Part shown: positions 1-11,923 of the stretch, one piece after another
How the letters are laid out: each line of letters starts with the position of its first letter
How positions within the stretch are numbered: the first letter of the stretch is position 1
Source of the DNA: Bacteroidota bacterium
Lineage (GTDB): Bacteria; Bacteroidota; Ignavibacteria; Kryptoniales; JAKASW01
Length of the DNA stretch: 64,000 nucleotides
NCBI GenBank assembly: GCA_021825585.1
Contig: JAKAGT010000001.1
Location: forward strand, 186,001-250,000
Direction: 5' to 3'
Position numbers and translations under genes: made by a program
The notes under the pieces: generated by a model
Told to the model about the DNA's origin: nothing
Seen by the model: only the letters and a program-made list of their open reading frames with translations
Database searches by the model: none

Positions 1-163
1 CGTCCATCGCTTCGGCGATCTTCTCCGCGGAGAAGGTTTTCGAAACGGCAATCAGCTTTACTTCCCGGCCCGGATCGCCCGAACGAAGCAACGCCTCAGA
101 AATTCTACGGCTTATTCCGGCGACATTTCCCGTTATCGAACTTAATCCCTGCACACCCGCCAA
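1..163 (-). CDS. YggS-type PLP-binding protein, N-terminal part (cut by window edge)
   Basis: The reverse strand reads from a TTG (163) or GTG (154) start into an open frame that runs off the left edge. The peptide contains ISRRISEALL followed by VKLIAVSKTFSAEKIAEAM. The VKLIAVSKT block matches the first beta strand of the YggS/PROSC family, where the lysine carries pyridoxal phosphate. Family members are small cytosolic proteins that help keep PLP and amino-acid pools in balance; they have no firmly established enzymatic reaction. A stop codon lies just upstream of the TTG, so the N-terminus is complete. AGAGG about 12 bases upstream of the TTG is a possible ribosome site. Only about 54 codons are visible, so the family call rests on this one block. 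Confidence 0.72.
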   Translation of the reverse strand, partial: MAGVQGLSSITGNVAGISRRISEALLRSGDPGREVKLIAVSKTFSAEKIAEAMD

Positions 164-200
164 CGCTATCTAACCTCTAAACCTTCCCGGCCCTTTGCCT

Positions 201-1193
201 TCAGTCCCGGCTGAATTTCTTTGAAAGATAGACCGAAATACCGATTATCTTTTCCTCTTCATCGCCCTGTCGAGTCTTCAAATCGTATGTCTTGCAGATG
301 CTCTCAAGCTGGCGCAGTACCTTCCTCGCCGAATAGTGCGGCACGTTCAGTTCATCGGACATCTTCGATACGATAAGAGGAGAGAATTTGTGCACCAGTT
401 TCCAGGCATCGCGCAGGTTTCTCCTGCTGTGAAAGCCGTTCGGGAATATTCTTTTCATCGCATCTACGTCTTCAATCAGCTGCTCGGAAGGACTGACATC
501 TTCGTAATCCGCACCGTAGAACTCTCGTACGGTCATCTTCACTTTCTCAATCGGGACGTCGCGCTTGGTCCTAATGTTGACCGGGGATTCGCGTCCGATG
601 CCCTTCATCTTCTTATCCACGTAAAGAAGTTTCTCGAGCGCGGGTGTCTTCGCGTAAACGCGCCGCCAATTACTTCCCGGGGTCAGCCACACGGCAAATG
701 TCTCGGCCCAGTCTTCGTCGGGATGCTTCTGCGCGTAATAGTCGGGCAAGTGCTTCACGTGCCGTTTGCTCCACGGATTGAAACGGTAGTTTTCCCTGTA
801 CTTCCTGTCGAAATCCCCGAAGAGCCTTCTCCACTCGGGTTCCAGATACAACTTGTAGGCGTAATTGATCGCGTGGCCGAACTCGTGGCGCAGACCCATC
901 TTTATCTCGCCTTCGTCTTCCACGCCATCGTATGCCATCTCATCTTCGATCCCCATCAATGTCTCGTTTTGAAACCAAAACGGAATCTCTATGGAAATGC
1001 TCTTGTTGACGCATCCCCAACCGGTACCGAAATAGTATTCGGGCCTGAACCTGATGTGCTTGTGTGATACTTCAGCTTCGACTTGTCTTATTAGTTTTGA
1101 GAAAGCACCGTTTATTTTAGGCTGTAATTCGCAAATTGGAACGTCCAAATACCTTAATTTCTCGAGTGTTTCCTGCAGTTCAACCTTCGTCAT
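201..1193 (-). CDS. Putative zinc-binding metallopeptidase (Peptidase_Mx-like)
   Basis: A 330-residue protein without a signal peptide. HEFGH at residues 103-107 is a zincin HExxH motif: two zinc-ligand histidines and a general-base glutamate. A second conserved-looking block, HPDEDWAETFAVWL (157-170), probably supplies the third ligand (E164). The combination of HEFGH with a downstream HPxEDWAETFA block is what I associate with the putative zinc-binding metallopeptidase family PF15887. The N-terminal residues 1-80 and the basic C-terminal 130 residues show no motif I recognise. Substrate and role are unknown. It ends 37 bases upstream (in its own direction) of the YggS-type start, so the two could be co-transcribed. 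It diverges from the gene at 1427. Confidence 0.82.
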   Translation of the reverse strand: MTKVELQETLEKLRYLDVPICELQPKINGAFSKLIRQVEAEVSHKHIRFRPEYYFGTGWGCVNKSISIEIPFWFQNETLMGIEDEMAYDGVEDEGEIKMGLRHEFGHAINYAYKLYLEPEWRRLFGDFDRKYRENYRFNPWSKRHVKHLPDYYAQKHPDEDWAETFAVWLTPGSNWRRVYAKTPALEKLLYVDKKMKGIGRESPVNIRTKRDVPIEKVKMTVREFYGADYEDVSPSEQLIEDVDAMKRIFPNGFHSRRNLRDAWKLVHKFSPLIVSKMSDELNVPHYSARKVLRQLESICKTYDLKTRQGDEEEKIIGISVYLSKKFSRD

Positions 1194-1426
1194 TTACTAA
1201 GAATCCTTCCAAAAAATCCTAATTGGGCCTTTTGGGGCCCACAGTTTCTCATTTGTGCCGAGTAAATAACACCACCTCAGGGGAAAAAGCAAGTCATTTT
1301 TCGTCGGCTCATTTTCCCTTCTCCCACCCATCACAGCCTCTGGAACTTTAGGACAGCAGAATCCATTTGTATTTCCAACTCCCCATTGGAATATTACTGG
1401 ACGAACTAAAGCCGGACGCAATTATA

Positions 1427-1821
1427 ATGAATCTTCTGATCGCTGTTCTTGTTCTGTTTTCATCCCCCAAAGGGCCGGAGGCTTATTACTATAACGGGAA
1501 ATATATCGTGAAGCTCGGTATAATCGAGTGTCCTAATACGGGCAGCGCGACATTCAGACTGCTTATCAAGTCGCCTTATGAGCTATTCGATGCAACCGTA
1601 GATTCGAATGCTGTCCGGATGTGCTTGCCGGATGCCTCCTTGAGAAAGGTCCTCGGACTGGCCGGGAGATGGTACATCATCACGTTCGATGCGAAACTGA
1701 AAGTCGGGTCAACGCGGCATCTTCTCAGCCTGGAGAGTTACACCAGAAGAATTCACAAGAGACATTTCATTATAGATGTTGAAGGAACGGAACGATTACA
1801 AAAGCCCCTTGGAGTGAAGAG

Positions 1822-1825
<4 letters not shown>
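1427..1825 (+). CDS. Hypothetical protein, translationally coupled to the T9SS protein
   Basis: A 132-residue protein that I do not recognise. The first 12 residues (MNLLIAVLVLFS) are hydrophobic and could be a short membrane anchor or export signal. The rest is mixed beta-like sequence, ending in a basic stretch (RIHKRHF). I chose the ATG at 1427 because an in-frame start further upstream (1367) would place 20 ordinary residues before the hydrophobic stretch. The stop overlaps the start of the next gene by ATGA, suggesting translational coupling with the secreted propeller protein. The ribosome site is weak. Moderate confidence that the gene is real. Confidence 0.55.
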
Positions 1826-4317
<2,492 letters not shown>

Positions 4318-4326
4318 ATTTCACTG

Positions 4327-4353
4327 CGGCCGCCGCCCAGCAGCCGGCGGCCG
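4327..4353 (+). terminator. Hairpin after the T9SS gene
   Basis: A perfect 9-bp inverted repeat, CGGCCGCCG / CGGCGGCCG, with a 9-base loop lies 10 bases past the stop codon. It is followed by a moderately T-rich stretch (TTGGTGTTAATT). The position and stem strength fit a transcription terminator, although the U-tract is poor. Confidence 0.5.
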
Positions 4354-4385
4354 TTGGTGTTAATTAAACTGCCGCAGGTTATCTT

Positions 4386-5228
4386 GTGACCATGCAACTT
4401 TTCAGGAAGCACATAAAACCTGCATGGACCTTCAAGAGCGGAAAGAAAATCTGGCGTCTCCTGCCCGGTCAGGGCGTTCTCGCCGTTGAACTACGTGACA
4501 CGGACAACAAGGAGACCGAATTTGCCGCACTCGACATCACAACCGGCTCCCCCCTCTGGCAGAATCTGCAATTCGAGGAGAGGTGGTGGATAACCGTAAA
4601 CAAGTTCCACCGCGACGTTCTGTTGCTCCAACAATTTGTCAAACCCGACATGCCGACTCCGGGTAAAATCTTTGCAGTCGACGCCATGACCGGAAAAGTC
4701 CTCTGGCAAAACGATGAACTCGCTCTTGTGAATGTCGTCGATGACCTGGTTTATGGACTTCGAAGCACATTCACTTCAGAGGAAATTGTCGGGGTAAATT
4801 GGAGAACCGGAGAATCCGCGGTCACTTTCTCTGCCGATGACCCGCGAACCCAGGAGATAAACGTGGCGCTCACCCGGGAAGAGTATATGCTGCCCGTTTC
4901 TCTCGAAGAGCTGGAGGATAACCCCCTTTCTGCAACTCCCCCCGTTCGGGTCGAGGCATTCCCGTCAGAAGCAAAAACGCCGTCCTTAATCGAAACAGGA
5001 GCCGACCGGCGCATTATCGGTTATCATCTGGACGCCGGAACCGATGAAAAGGGCGTCCACGTATACGAATCTCACATAAAGATCATCGACAGGGGCGGGA
5101 AAGTTCACTTCGAAGATACTACCGACAGAGGGGTTTACACCACTTTGCAGGACTTCTATTTCGTCGTTGACAACATACTGCTTTACGTCAGGAATTCGAA
5201 CGAGATAGTGGCTGTAAACCTAAGCTGA
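4386..5228 (+). CDS. DUF4905-like protein
   Basis: A 280-residue soluble protein, with no signal peptide or membrane segment. Repeated beta-rich units with short motifs such as AALDITTGSPLWQ, AVDAMTGKVLWQ and GVNWRTGE resemble PQQ-type propeller blades. The N-terminal AWTFKSGKKIWRL block fits the DUF4905 family of Bacteroidota-type genomes, as I recall it. No function is established for the family. Translation could start at the GTG (4386) or the ATG two codons later (4392); neither has a strong ribosome site. The 3' end overlaps the convergent addB stop by 9 bases. Confidence 0.8.
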   Translation: MTMQLFRKHIKPAWTFKSGKKIWRLLPGQGVLAVELRDTDNKETEFAALDITTGSPLWQNLQFEERWWITVNKFHRDVLLLQQFVKPDMPTPGKIFAVDAMTGKVLWQNDELALVNVVDDLVYGLRSTFTSEEIVGVNWRTGESAVTFSADDPRTQEINVALTREEYMLPVSLEELEDNPLSATPPVRVEAFPSEAKTPSLIETGADRRIIGYHLDAGTDEKGVHVYESHIKIIDRGGKVHFEDTTDRGVYTTLQDFYFVVDNILLYVRNSNEIVAVNLS

Positions 5229-8200
5229 TTCAGGCTGCTCCAGGCTCTCTCCTGTCAGGGCTATCCTGCAAGCCTCTTTATAAGGACAGAAGACGCAGAC
5301 CTTCTCGCGCGGGTACGTGGTGAGATTGAACCTGCCCGACCTGGCCTCGCGGACTTCTTCGTTTACGAACGATTCAGTTTCCCCAAGGAGCCCGGGCATC
5401 GTCTTCGGATACTCAGATGTGCTCGGGGTCTTCCTGTCGCTCTCGAAGCTCCTGTTATACCGCAGCTCTCCGTTATCGTCGCGCACGATGAAGTCGATTA
5501 AATCCCTTCCGTCCCCGGCACTGATCAACCTGTCTCTGTTCAACGAGACGAACGCCGCTCCCGCTACAATTCTGTTCTCTCCGCCTGTCTTCATCACTTC
5601 GTCAAATGCCCTGAGATAAAGGAGCAGCTGAGGATTTATCTTCTCGCGTATCACATCCTGATGATAGGGATTCAGGTAGGATGTCTTGTAATCGAAGATC
5701 GTCAGGCCGTTGGAATTGGAATCGATGCGATCTATTTTTCCCCGGAGCGAGACTTCACCGATCTTTACCGGGCCGACCGCCTCTTCGCCGCTTCCGCTCC
5801 GCATTCCGAATCCGAATTCGAATTTCTCAGGCATGAAGCCGTATTCCGAAAGTTTGGTCTGAACTTTAGAAAGGAAAAGCGTCAGAGTGCCTGGGACCGA
5901 TTCCGTGCCAAGTATCGCGTTCCTTTCGACCTCGAAGAGATCGTGCTTGATGCCGAGTTCGTCCAAAACCCGGCGGCCGATGTCGAGCAGGAGCGCAATC
6001 TCGTCTTTGCTCCTGTCGAGCTTTCCCTGTCTCGCGAGTTCATCGTAAAACTTATAAAGAATCTTGTGGAGCACTGCCCCGCGCTCGATTGCACTCATAG
6101 AAGTCTCGATGTCAGCTACTTCCGCAATCTGCAAAATCCTCCGGACGAAGTATTGGAAACCGCACCTTGTCAGAGATTCTATTTGCGCCGCCGAGAAAGT
6201 CCTCGCACCCATACCGGCGCCAATTCTGTCGATAAGCTCCTTTTCCGTCAGCTTTCCCGCAAATTCGCTGTCTTTCGCCCCCTTATACCTTGCAGATTCG
6301 GCAGACTTGCATTTCGCCAGATTCGGCGGGAGGAGTCTTGACGCTTCCACTCCCGAAAATTTTTCGTGAAAATCCGGACAAAGTGACTCCGCCTCTATGA
6401 GGTCCTGCACGTTATAAATGTCGACGGCATGTCCTTCGGCCGATGCCGCGTCGAGGTGAGACACCTCGGCGGCATCTTCAAAAGCATCAATGAAAGACGA
6501 CCTGATCAATCGAACTTCGTCACGCTGGACAGGGTAAACCAGGTAAAGCGACTTAGTGAACGAACTAACGGCCTGGTAAAACAGATGTCTCTGAAGATAC
6601 GGCTGCATCTCGCGGTTTTCTTTCTGTACAGTCAGCGGCAGAAATATTTCCGGCACATATTTGGTCGGCAGCTCGCCTTCGGTAAGACCTACGATAAACA
6701 GATGATCGAACTCCAGTCCGCGTATTTCTTCGAGCGCCGTCACATAGACGCCGTAACCGTATTTCTGCCTGATATTGTACCGCGTCAGTGAAAGTGCGGC
6801 CCGGAGGTTCTCCATCCAAATTGTTACCGGAAGCAGACCGCTCCCTTTCACGGTCTCGACTTCCACAACCTCATCGAGCACCTCCAGTAACGAAGTCAGC
6901 GCGCGGGCATCCCTCTCCACAATCTCCGCCGCGAGGCCGCCGACATTAAGCCTTGCGACATTCTCATAGGCTCTCAAATTGGAGATCAGCAGGCCGACGG
7001 CTTCTCTAAATTCATCCGGTGACAGATTACGATTGAAAGGCGACAGCAGACGTTCAATAGAGTCGATCAGTCGACGTGCTTTTGACAGTATTGCGATGTC
7101 GTGGGCAATTTGTCCGGAGTTTTCGTCGGTTTCCTCCTGACTCAGTCCCCTTAGCATACTTAGCCGTGCGTCTATGGATTCTTTGAAGTTCTTCAATCCG
7201 CGCTCAAACCTGCAAAGCGCGGCGGCCGCGTACATCACGCTTCCCGCTTCGCGGGCATCGGTGTTCCCCCCTATCGTCAGGACTCTGTTTGTCACTGCCC
7301 TGAGAAGAGCAACGCGCTCGTAATCGGTTATCTTGATATCTATGAAAGAAAGGACGGCGTTGACCACCGTATTTGTTTCCAGCGTATACCTGTCGGTGAT
7401 GTTTGCCGGGATCCCGTATTTTGGAAAGACTTCCCTGAAGATGCTCGAATAGTTTTGCGGCAGATAGGACGCGACGCAGATCCTGTCCAGGTTCTGCCCC
7501 GGATCCTTCTTCAGAATTTCCTTTATCTTCTTTGCCACGAACTCCGCTTCGCGGAGGTTGTCTCGCGTGCTTACGAGGTACACTTTGTCCCTGAGGTCGA
7601 GTCTGCTTTTCGGGTTCTCCTCGGAGAAGAGGTTCAAAGCCAGGTAGTCTCTGATTGCCAATGGAACATCGCGGTCGCTGTCGGATTCTCCCTTTTGGCG
7701 TCTGAATCCACGGCTGACCAGCTCGCCGGATGTCGACAGCATTGTCCTGAATATATTTTCGTTCCTGTCGCTGCTGTCGAGTTTTACGAGAAAAGAGAAG
7801 TCTTTTCGTGACGACAAGTGCCGCAGAAATTCGAGTTCCGGTTTCTTGAAGCTGTAAAATCCTTCGACGTAAAAAGCACATTTCTCCCGGTGAATCTCTC
7901 CAAGGACTTCGTTCGAGGCTGCAAGTCGCGAATTGAGATGCGACATCACCCCCGCACTGTCGATGAACTCGCGGCCGAGACTGTTCTCATAGTCCGAATA
8001 AATCTTCACGAACTCTTCCAGCTTGGGACGCTCGGACTCGTCTGATGCCGAGACGAGGTACTTATAATCTTCCGGCGTTATGCCGTTCTCTTTCAGATAA
8101 TCTATCTGATCGACGATCCTCTTTATCGTCCCGATAGGTGCGACGCCTTTGCGGGCGCCGGCACGAAACGAGGCGTATTTGAAAAATCTGAACTCGCCTC

Positions 8201-8498
8201 CCGAAATCACCTCGCTCACGAACATTCCCTGCATCGAGGGAGAAATTATTCGCTTGCCGTCATTCAGGCGGGAAAAGATCTCGTGGGCATACAGCTCGAG
8301 AGTGTAGACGGGAAGCTTTCCGAAGACCAGGTCGTCGACCAGTTCACGCTGCAGCTCCCGGACTCGCCGGCGCGTCGGCACGATATAGACGAAGTTGTAA
8401 TTTCCGGTACGCGAGTTCGCCGCGACTGCCGCACGAATGGAAGCGGCGAAGTCTTCCTCTACGGTTCCCTGGTAGTTCTTTGATAGAATAACCGCCAT
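5220..8498 (-). CDS. addB: ATP-dependent nuclease subunit B (AddB-like, PD-(D/E)XK nuclease)
   Basis: A 1092-residue protein with the layout of AddB, the partner of AddA in double-strand break resection. The N-terminal half is an inactivated UvrD-like helicase: YIVPTRRRVREL stands where a Walker A loop would be, and I see no GKT motif. The C-terminal part carries a RecB-type nuclease (GKIDRID ... IFDYKTSY). Cysteine spacing supports the 4Fe-4S clasp: one cysteine in LTRCGFQYF before the nuclease core and C-x2-C-x5-C (CVFCPYKEAC) near the C-terminus, the same spacing as Bacillus AddB. The start codon shares one base with the rmuC stop (TAATG), so the two are translated together. The partner addA lies 6.4 kb away on the same strand. 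Confidence 0.9.
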   Translation of the reverse strand: MAVILSKNYQGTVEEDFAASIRAAVAANSRTGNYNFVYIVPTRRRVRELQRELVDDLVFGKLPVYTLELYAHEIFSRLNDGKRIISPSMQGMFVSEVISGGEFRFFKYASFRAGARKGVAPIGTIKRIVDQIDYLKENGITPEDYKYLVSASDESERPKLEEFVKIYSDYENSLGREFIDSAGVMSHLNSRLAASNEVLGEIHREKCAFYVEGFYSFKKPELEFLRHLSSRKDFSFLVKLDSSDRNENIFRTMLSTSGELVSRGFRRQKGESDSDRDVPLAIRDYLALNLFSEENPKSRLDLRDKVYLVSTRDNLREAEFVAKKIKEILKKDPGQNLDRICVASYLPQNYSSIFREVFPKYGIPANITDRYTLETNTVVNAVLSFIDIKITDYERVALLRAVTNRVLTIGGNTDAREAGSVMYAAAALCRFERGLKNFKESIDARLSMLRGLSQEETDENSGQIAHDIAILSKARRLIDSIERLLSPFNRNLSPDEFREAVGLLISNLRAYENVARLNVGGLAAEIVERDARALTSLLEVLDEVVEVETVKGSGLLPVTIWMENLRAALSLTRYNIRQKYGYGVYVTALEEIRGLEFDHLFIVGLTEGELPTKYVPEIFLPLTVQKENREMQPYLQRHLFYQAVSSFTKSLYLVYPVQRDEVRLIRSSFIDAFEDAAEVSHLDAASAEGHAVDIYNVQDLIEAESLCPDFHEKFSGVEASRLLPPNLAKCKSAESARYKGAKDSEFAGKLTEKELIDRIGAGMGARTFSAAQIESLTRCGFQYFVRRILQIAEVADIETSMSAIERGAVLHKILYKFYDELARQGKLDRSKDEIALLLDIGRRVLDELGIKHDLFEVERNAILGTESVPGTLTLFLSKVQTKLSEYGFMPEKFEFGFGMRSGSGEEAVGPVKIGEVSLRGKIDRIDSNSNGLTIFDYKTSYLNPYHQDVIREKINPQLLLYLRAFDEVMKTGGENRIVAGAAFVSLNRDRLISAGDGRDLIDFIVRDDNGELRYNRSFESDRKTPSTSEYPKTMPGLLGETESFVNEEVREARSGRFNLTTYPREKVCVFCPYKEACRIALTGESLEQPESA

Positions 8499-9817
8499 TA
8501 CTCTATTTTCGGTTGTTCATCGTCGATTTTTGCAATCCCCTGGAGCCTCTCTTTGAATCTGCCGAGCGCCTCATGGGAGTCGCCGTATTTGTTGGCAGCA
8601 TTCCGCAAATGCGTCCCGAGCGTGTCGAAGTGATCGCTGAACTTGACGAGCGAGTTCTCCAGCTGTGCAAGCTGGTCACGGACACGCTCCGCATTCTTCT
8701 CGATCTGCATTCCCTTGAGTCCTATCGCAATCGCCTGTATGTATGCATAGAAACTGTTCGGCGATGCCGGTACGACGTGCTTCTTCATCGCGTGCCTGTA
8801 CGCGCCGTTCTCGTCGTTGTCCTGCATCAGAAGCTCGTAATACATGCTCTCGGAAGGGATGAACATTATCGCGAAGTCGAACGTGTTCTCGGCAGGCCTG
8901 ATGTACTTCTCCGCGATGTCGTCAATCTGGGTCTTGACGACCTTTGAAAACCTCGCCAGCGCACCGTTCTTCTCTGCCTCTGTCTCGGCATTGACGTATC
9001 GCTCGAACTCATCCTTCGGAAACTTGGAGTCGATAGGGATAATCCTCTCCGAGGTTCTTATGATGGCATCGACTTTCGAACCGTCCTTGAATGTGTATTG
9101 AAACTCGTAGAAACCCTGCGGGATAACCTGCTTGATCAGTTCTTCCAGCAGCGTCTCACCGAGATTGCCGCGCAGCTTCGGCGAACTCAGAATATTCTGA
9201 AGCTCGTTTATCTGCTTTCCGATCTGCAGCATGTTGTTGCTCGACTCCTTCAATTCGCCGAAATCCTGTTTGAGCGATGAGAAGAGTTTATTCGCCTCGG
9301 AAAGCTGTCCGCCCAGCTGCCCTTCGAAACTCGACAGGCGCTTCTCGACCGAACCGCGAAGCTCCTCGACCTGTCCGCCGACAATCCGCGAGAGCTCGGA
9401 AATCTGCTGGGCAAGCTGGCTTATCTGCTTATCTGTCGCCGCCATCGACTGGCCGAGCCGCTGGTCGACGGAAGTCGTAAGCTGTTCAACCTGTTTCCCC
9501 ACAATGGTCGTCAGCTGGGACATCTGGCCGGCAAGCTGGTTCACCTGCGAGTTCGTACCGGCACGATTCTCATCCATCCCCTTGGAAAGAGAATTGCTGA
9601 CAAGCTGAAGGGTACTCGCCAGCGATTCGCTGTTGGAGCGGGTCGTGTCGGCAACCGACTTCACTGCCGACTCGACGTCCGACTTGAACACCGTGAAGAG
9701 CTGCATAGTCTGGTCGGAGGACAAATGCTGTCTGAAAGATAAGCTCTTGAATTGCACGAAAAGAAGGACAATCACGACGAGAATAGCGGCAATTATTATT
9801 AATGTAACCAATTCCAT
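8498..9817 (-). CDS. rmuC: DNA recombination protein RmuC
   Basis: A 439-residue protein. Residues 3-24 form a single N-terminal membrane anchor (LVTLIIIAAILVVIVLLF). Residues about 35-200 are a long coiled coil rich in Q, S and L heptads. The C-terminal half is the RmuC domain, with KLRGNLGETLLEELI, IPIDSKFPKDEFERYV and IMFIPSESMYYELL. RmuC proteins belong to the PD-(D/E)XK nuclease fold and limit recombination at inverted repeats in E. coli; the biochemical activity here is inferred. It is immediately upstream of addB with a one-base overlap, which argues for a shared role in DNA-end processing. Confidence 0.93.
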   Translation of the reverse strand: MELVTLIIIAAILVVIVLLFVQFKSLSFRQHLSSDQTMQLFTVFKSDVESAVKSVADTTRSNSESLASTLQLVSNSLSKGMDENRAGTNSQVNQLAGQMSQLTTIVGKQVEQLTTSVDQRLGQSMAATDKQISQLAQQISELSRIVGGQVEELRGSVEKRLSSFEGQLGGQLSEANKLFSSLKQDFGELKESSNNMLQIGKQINELQNILSSPKLRGNLGETLLEELIKQVIPQGFYEFQYTFKDGSKVDAIIRTSERIIPIDSKFPKDEFERYVNAETEAEKNGALARFSKVVKTQIDDIAEKYIRPAENTFDFAIMFIPSESMYYELLMQDNDENGAYRHAMKKHVVPASPNSFYAYIQAIAIGLKGMQIEKNAERVRDQLAQLENSLVKFSDHFDTLGTHLRNAANKYGDSHEALGRFKERLQGIAKIDDEQPKIE

Positions 9818-9989
9818 TAGTCGGTCTTTCCTCGATGATTTCAGCGTAACTTAATTTAGAGGGACGAAGGCAGAAAGGTCCAAAGGGACAAAGTCGGGCA
9901 ACAGCGCCGGCTCAGAAGAGCTCAGGCGCGACTATAGAAAACAGAACCGATGCCCCCAGCGCTTTGTGCCTTTGCCACCCTGAACTTTT

Positions 9990-10889
9990 TCAAAACATCT
10001 TCTTCCTTCTCATGAGATACGCCGTCAGCCCCTTGTCGAACGGAGTCGAGGTGCTGAGAAGTGAATAATCGATGTCGTTTTCAAAACACCTGCTTTTCAA
10101 ATCGTGAATGAAGCTCTCCACCCTCTTCTTGTAGGCGGACTTCAACGCGGAGGCCTGTGTGGAGATCCGCTCGCCCGTTTCGAGGTCTGCGAAGACCGAA
10201 TCTCCCGGAAAATCGAGGTCTATCTCGGAGTCGTCCAGGACCTGAAAGGCGATCACCTCATTTTTCCTGTGCCTGAAATGTTTCAGTGCAGTTATGACGC
10301 TCTTCGTATCATCGAGAAAATCGCTTATCACGATAATGAGACCGCGCCTCTTTATCCGCTCCGCAAGAGTCGAGAGCGCGCTGGCAGTCGACGTCTTCGA
10401 ATCCGGTTGAAGGTTGGACAGCTCGGTGAGAAGCAGCTTCATATATGAATAAGTGAGATGAGGCTCGTAGAATTTTCTGACCGATTCGTCATAAATCGCG
10501 AGGCCAGTCGCGTCCTGCTGTTTTGTCATCAGGTATGTGAGGCCGGCAGCGAGATACGCGGCATATTCCAGCTTGGAGACCGTCCCGCTCCGCTTGAAAC
10601 CCATCGACCTGCTCGCGTCGATCAGGATGTAAGCCTTGAGGTTCGTCTCTTCCTCGTATTGCTTGATATAGAGCCGGTCGCTCCGACCGTAAACCTTCCA
10701 GTCGATGTTGCCGATGTCGTCGCCGGGGAAATACTGCCTGTGCTCGGCGAACTCCACGCTGAACCCGTGGTACGGACTCCTGTGCATTCCCACCATGAAG
10801 CCTTCGACAATCAGCCTCGCGCGGAGCTCCATATTCGAAAGCTCGGAAATGAATTTGGGGGTCAACAACCTCAGTGCGTTTTCGCTCAT
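9990..10889 (-). CDS. DUF58 domain protein (vWA-like)
   Basis: A 299-residue cytosolic protein. It has the hallmark DUF58 block: the region around residues 40-80 reads GFSVEFAEHRQY, PGDDIGNIDWKVYGRSD and LYIKQYEEE. This is followed by a von Willebrand-A-like metal-site segment, ILIDASRSMGFK. DUF58 proteins usually sit beside a MoxR AAA+ ATPase and may act as adaptors in a chaperone-like complex. No MoxR gene is adjacent here, so the partner must be elsewhere. The gene is first in a leftward series ahead of rmuC (172-base gap). Confidence 0.9.
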   Translation of the reverse strand: MSENALRLLTPKFISELSNMELRARLIVEGFMVGMHRSPYHGFSVEFAEHRQYFPGDDIGNIDWKVYGRSDRLYIKQYEEETNLKAYILIDASRSMGFKRSGTVSKLEYAAYLAAGLTYLMTKQQDATGLAIYDESVRKFYEPHLTYSYMKLLLTELSNLQPDSKTSTASALSTLAERIKRRGLIIVISDFLDDTKSVITALKHFRHRKNEVIAFQVLDDSEIDLDFPGDSVFADLETGERISTQASALKSAYKKRVESFIHDLKSRCFENDIDYSLLSTSTPFDKGLTAYLMRRKKMF

Positions 10890-10951
10890 ATCTAACAGAA
10901 TTTACTGAACTCGCCTGCCAAAACCACCTGCAAATTTTCTCAATTTACTCC

Positions 10952-10982
10952 TTGACATTCCGTTCGGATAGCAGTAATTTAG
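10952..10982 (+). promoter_or_regulatory. Predicted promoter of the outer-membrane protein/fur/feo unit
   Basis: TTGACA at 10952-10957 and TAATTTAG at 10975-10982 are separated by 17 bases. This is both a good sigma-70 -35 box and a close match to the Bacteroidota TTG-N20-TAnnTTTG pattern. It implies a leader of roughly 60 bases before the ATG at 11052. Confidence 0.55.
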
Positions 10983-11051
10983 ACGTGGTCTTAATAACGA
11001 TAAGCGAAGTGCAATGCGTGTCTTAATTACTGAAAATGTTGCGGAGTTAGA

Positions 11052-11783
11052 ATGAAGAGTTTCATATTGCTATTGCCTTTCTTCACCGTTTCTTCCCTCT
11101 CAATTGCATCTGCCCAGGACAAATACTATGTCTGGACGTACCCTTACCAGACCACTGAGGCAAACGAATTCGAACTCGAAAGCAATTCATGCTTCCTTAC
11201 ACCTTCCCTCTCAAGTAACAATCACACACTCGTCCAGCAGTTTGAACTTGAGTATGGAGTCACCGACAGATTCCAGCTGGGATTTTACCAGGTATTCAGC
11301 CGTGATTATCCATCCGGCGAATTATCGGCAGAGTCGTTTATGGTGGAAGCTCTCTACAAGCTTGCAGCGAAGGATAGATGGATAGTGGACCCAATGATCT
11401 ATCTGGAATATGAGCGGGGGTGGAATTTCAAAACACCGAATCATGGAGAGGCTAAGCTGATCCTCTCAAGGGATTTCGGACGTCTGAACGGCACCATCAA
11501 CGGCATTGCGGAGTTCGAGTTCGGAGGGAGAAGCGACTTCGCACCTGAATTCAGCGCGGGCGCCAGTTATGAAATAGTGAAGGGTTTGAGAGCCGGAGTT
11601 GAGACCTTCATGACGCTAAGCGATGCAGATGAGGCAGCCGACGAAGACTTGAGTGGTACCGGCATAGGTCCGACAATATCCGTAGCGACCCCCTGGTTCG
11701 ACATCGCTTCCGGCGTGACGTTTGGGGTCTCAAGGAACTCGAATGCCTTAAATTTCCGCATAAATATCGATTTTGAACTATGA
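11052..11783 (+). CDS. Exported beta-barrel-like protein ahead of fur/feo
   Basis: A 243-residue protein with a clear signal peptide (about residues 1-21, ending SIASAQ). The mature part consists of alternating, aromatic-rich strands (QFELEYGVTDRFQLGFYQVF, WIVDPMIYLEYERGWNF, FRINIDFEL), as in small outer-membrane barrels, and no other domain is visible. The stop overlaps an in-frame ATG that extends the fur frame, and the gene shares orientation with fur-feoA-feoB. An outer-membrane role linked to iron is plausible but inferred only from position. It could equally be an unrelated lineage-specific barrel. Confidence 0.75.
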   Translation: MKSFILLLPFFTVSSLSIASAQDKYYVWTYPYQTTEANEFELESNSCFLTPSLSSNNHTLVQQFELEYGVTDRFQLGFYQVFSRDYPSGELSAESFMVEALYKLAAKDRWIVDPMIYLEYERGWNFKTPNHGEAKLILSRDFGRLNGTINGIAEFEFGGRSDFAPEFSAGASYEIVKGLRAGVETFMTLSDADEAADEDLSGTGIGPTISVATPWFDIASGVTFGVSRNSNALNFRINIDFEL

Positions 11784-11883
11784 AAACCGAGTTACCCGAG
11801 CCGAAGAATGGCATGCCGCCCAAAAGCAAACCGGATGCGGGCAGCGTTGAAATTGCCGTCGACTTGAATCACAGCCGCCGGAA

Positions 11884-11900
11884 GTCTAACTTATTTAGAC
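11884..11900 (+). promoter_or_regulatory. Candidate Fur/PerR-type operator upstream of fur
   Basis: GTCTAA-CTTAT-TTAGAC is a perfect 6-bp inverted repeat. Read as a 15-mer it has the 7-1-7 architecture (TCTAACT-T-ATTTAGA, one mismatch) typical of Fur-family boxes. It ends 23 bases before the proposed fur ATG at 11924, a fitting place for autoregulation of fur and the downstream feo genes. Its position inside the longer possible fur frame argues for the shorter fur start. Confidence 0.5.
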
Positions 11901-11923
11901 TTAGTTTAAACAACACGAAAACC

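Noticed and set aside
1197-1421. A 74-codon minus-strand frame between the metallopeptidase and the gene at 1427
   Set aside because: No ribosome site or protein-like composition; more likely the divergent promoter region.
11780-11923. N-terminal 48-codon extension of Fur
   Set aside because: It gives atypical length, has no conserved residues and covers a candidate operator; the internal ATG is preferred, though coupling cannot be fully excluded.
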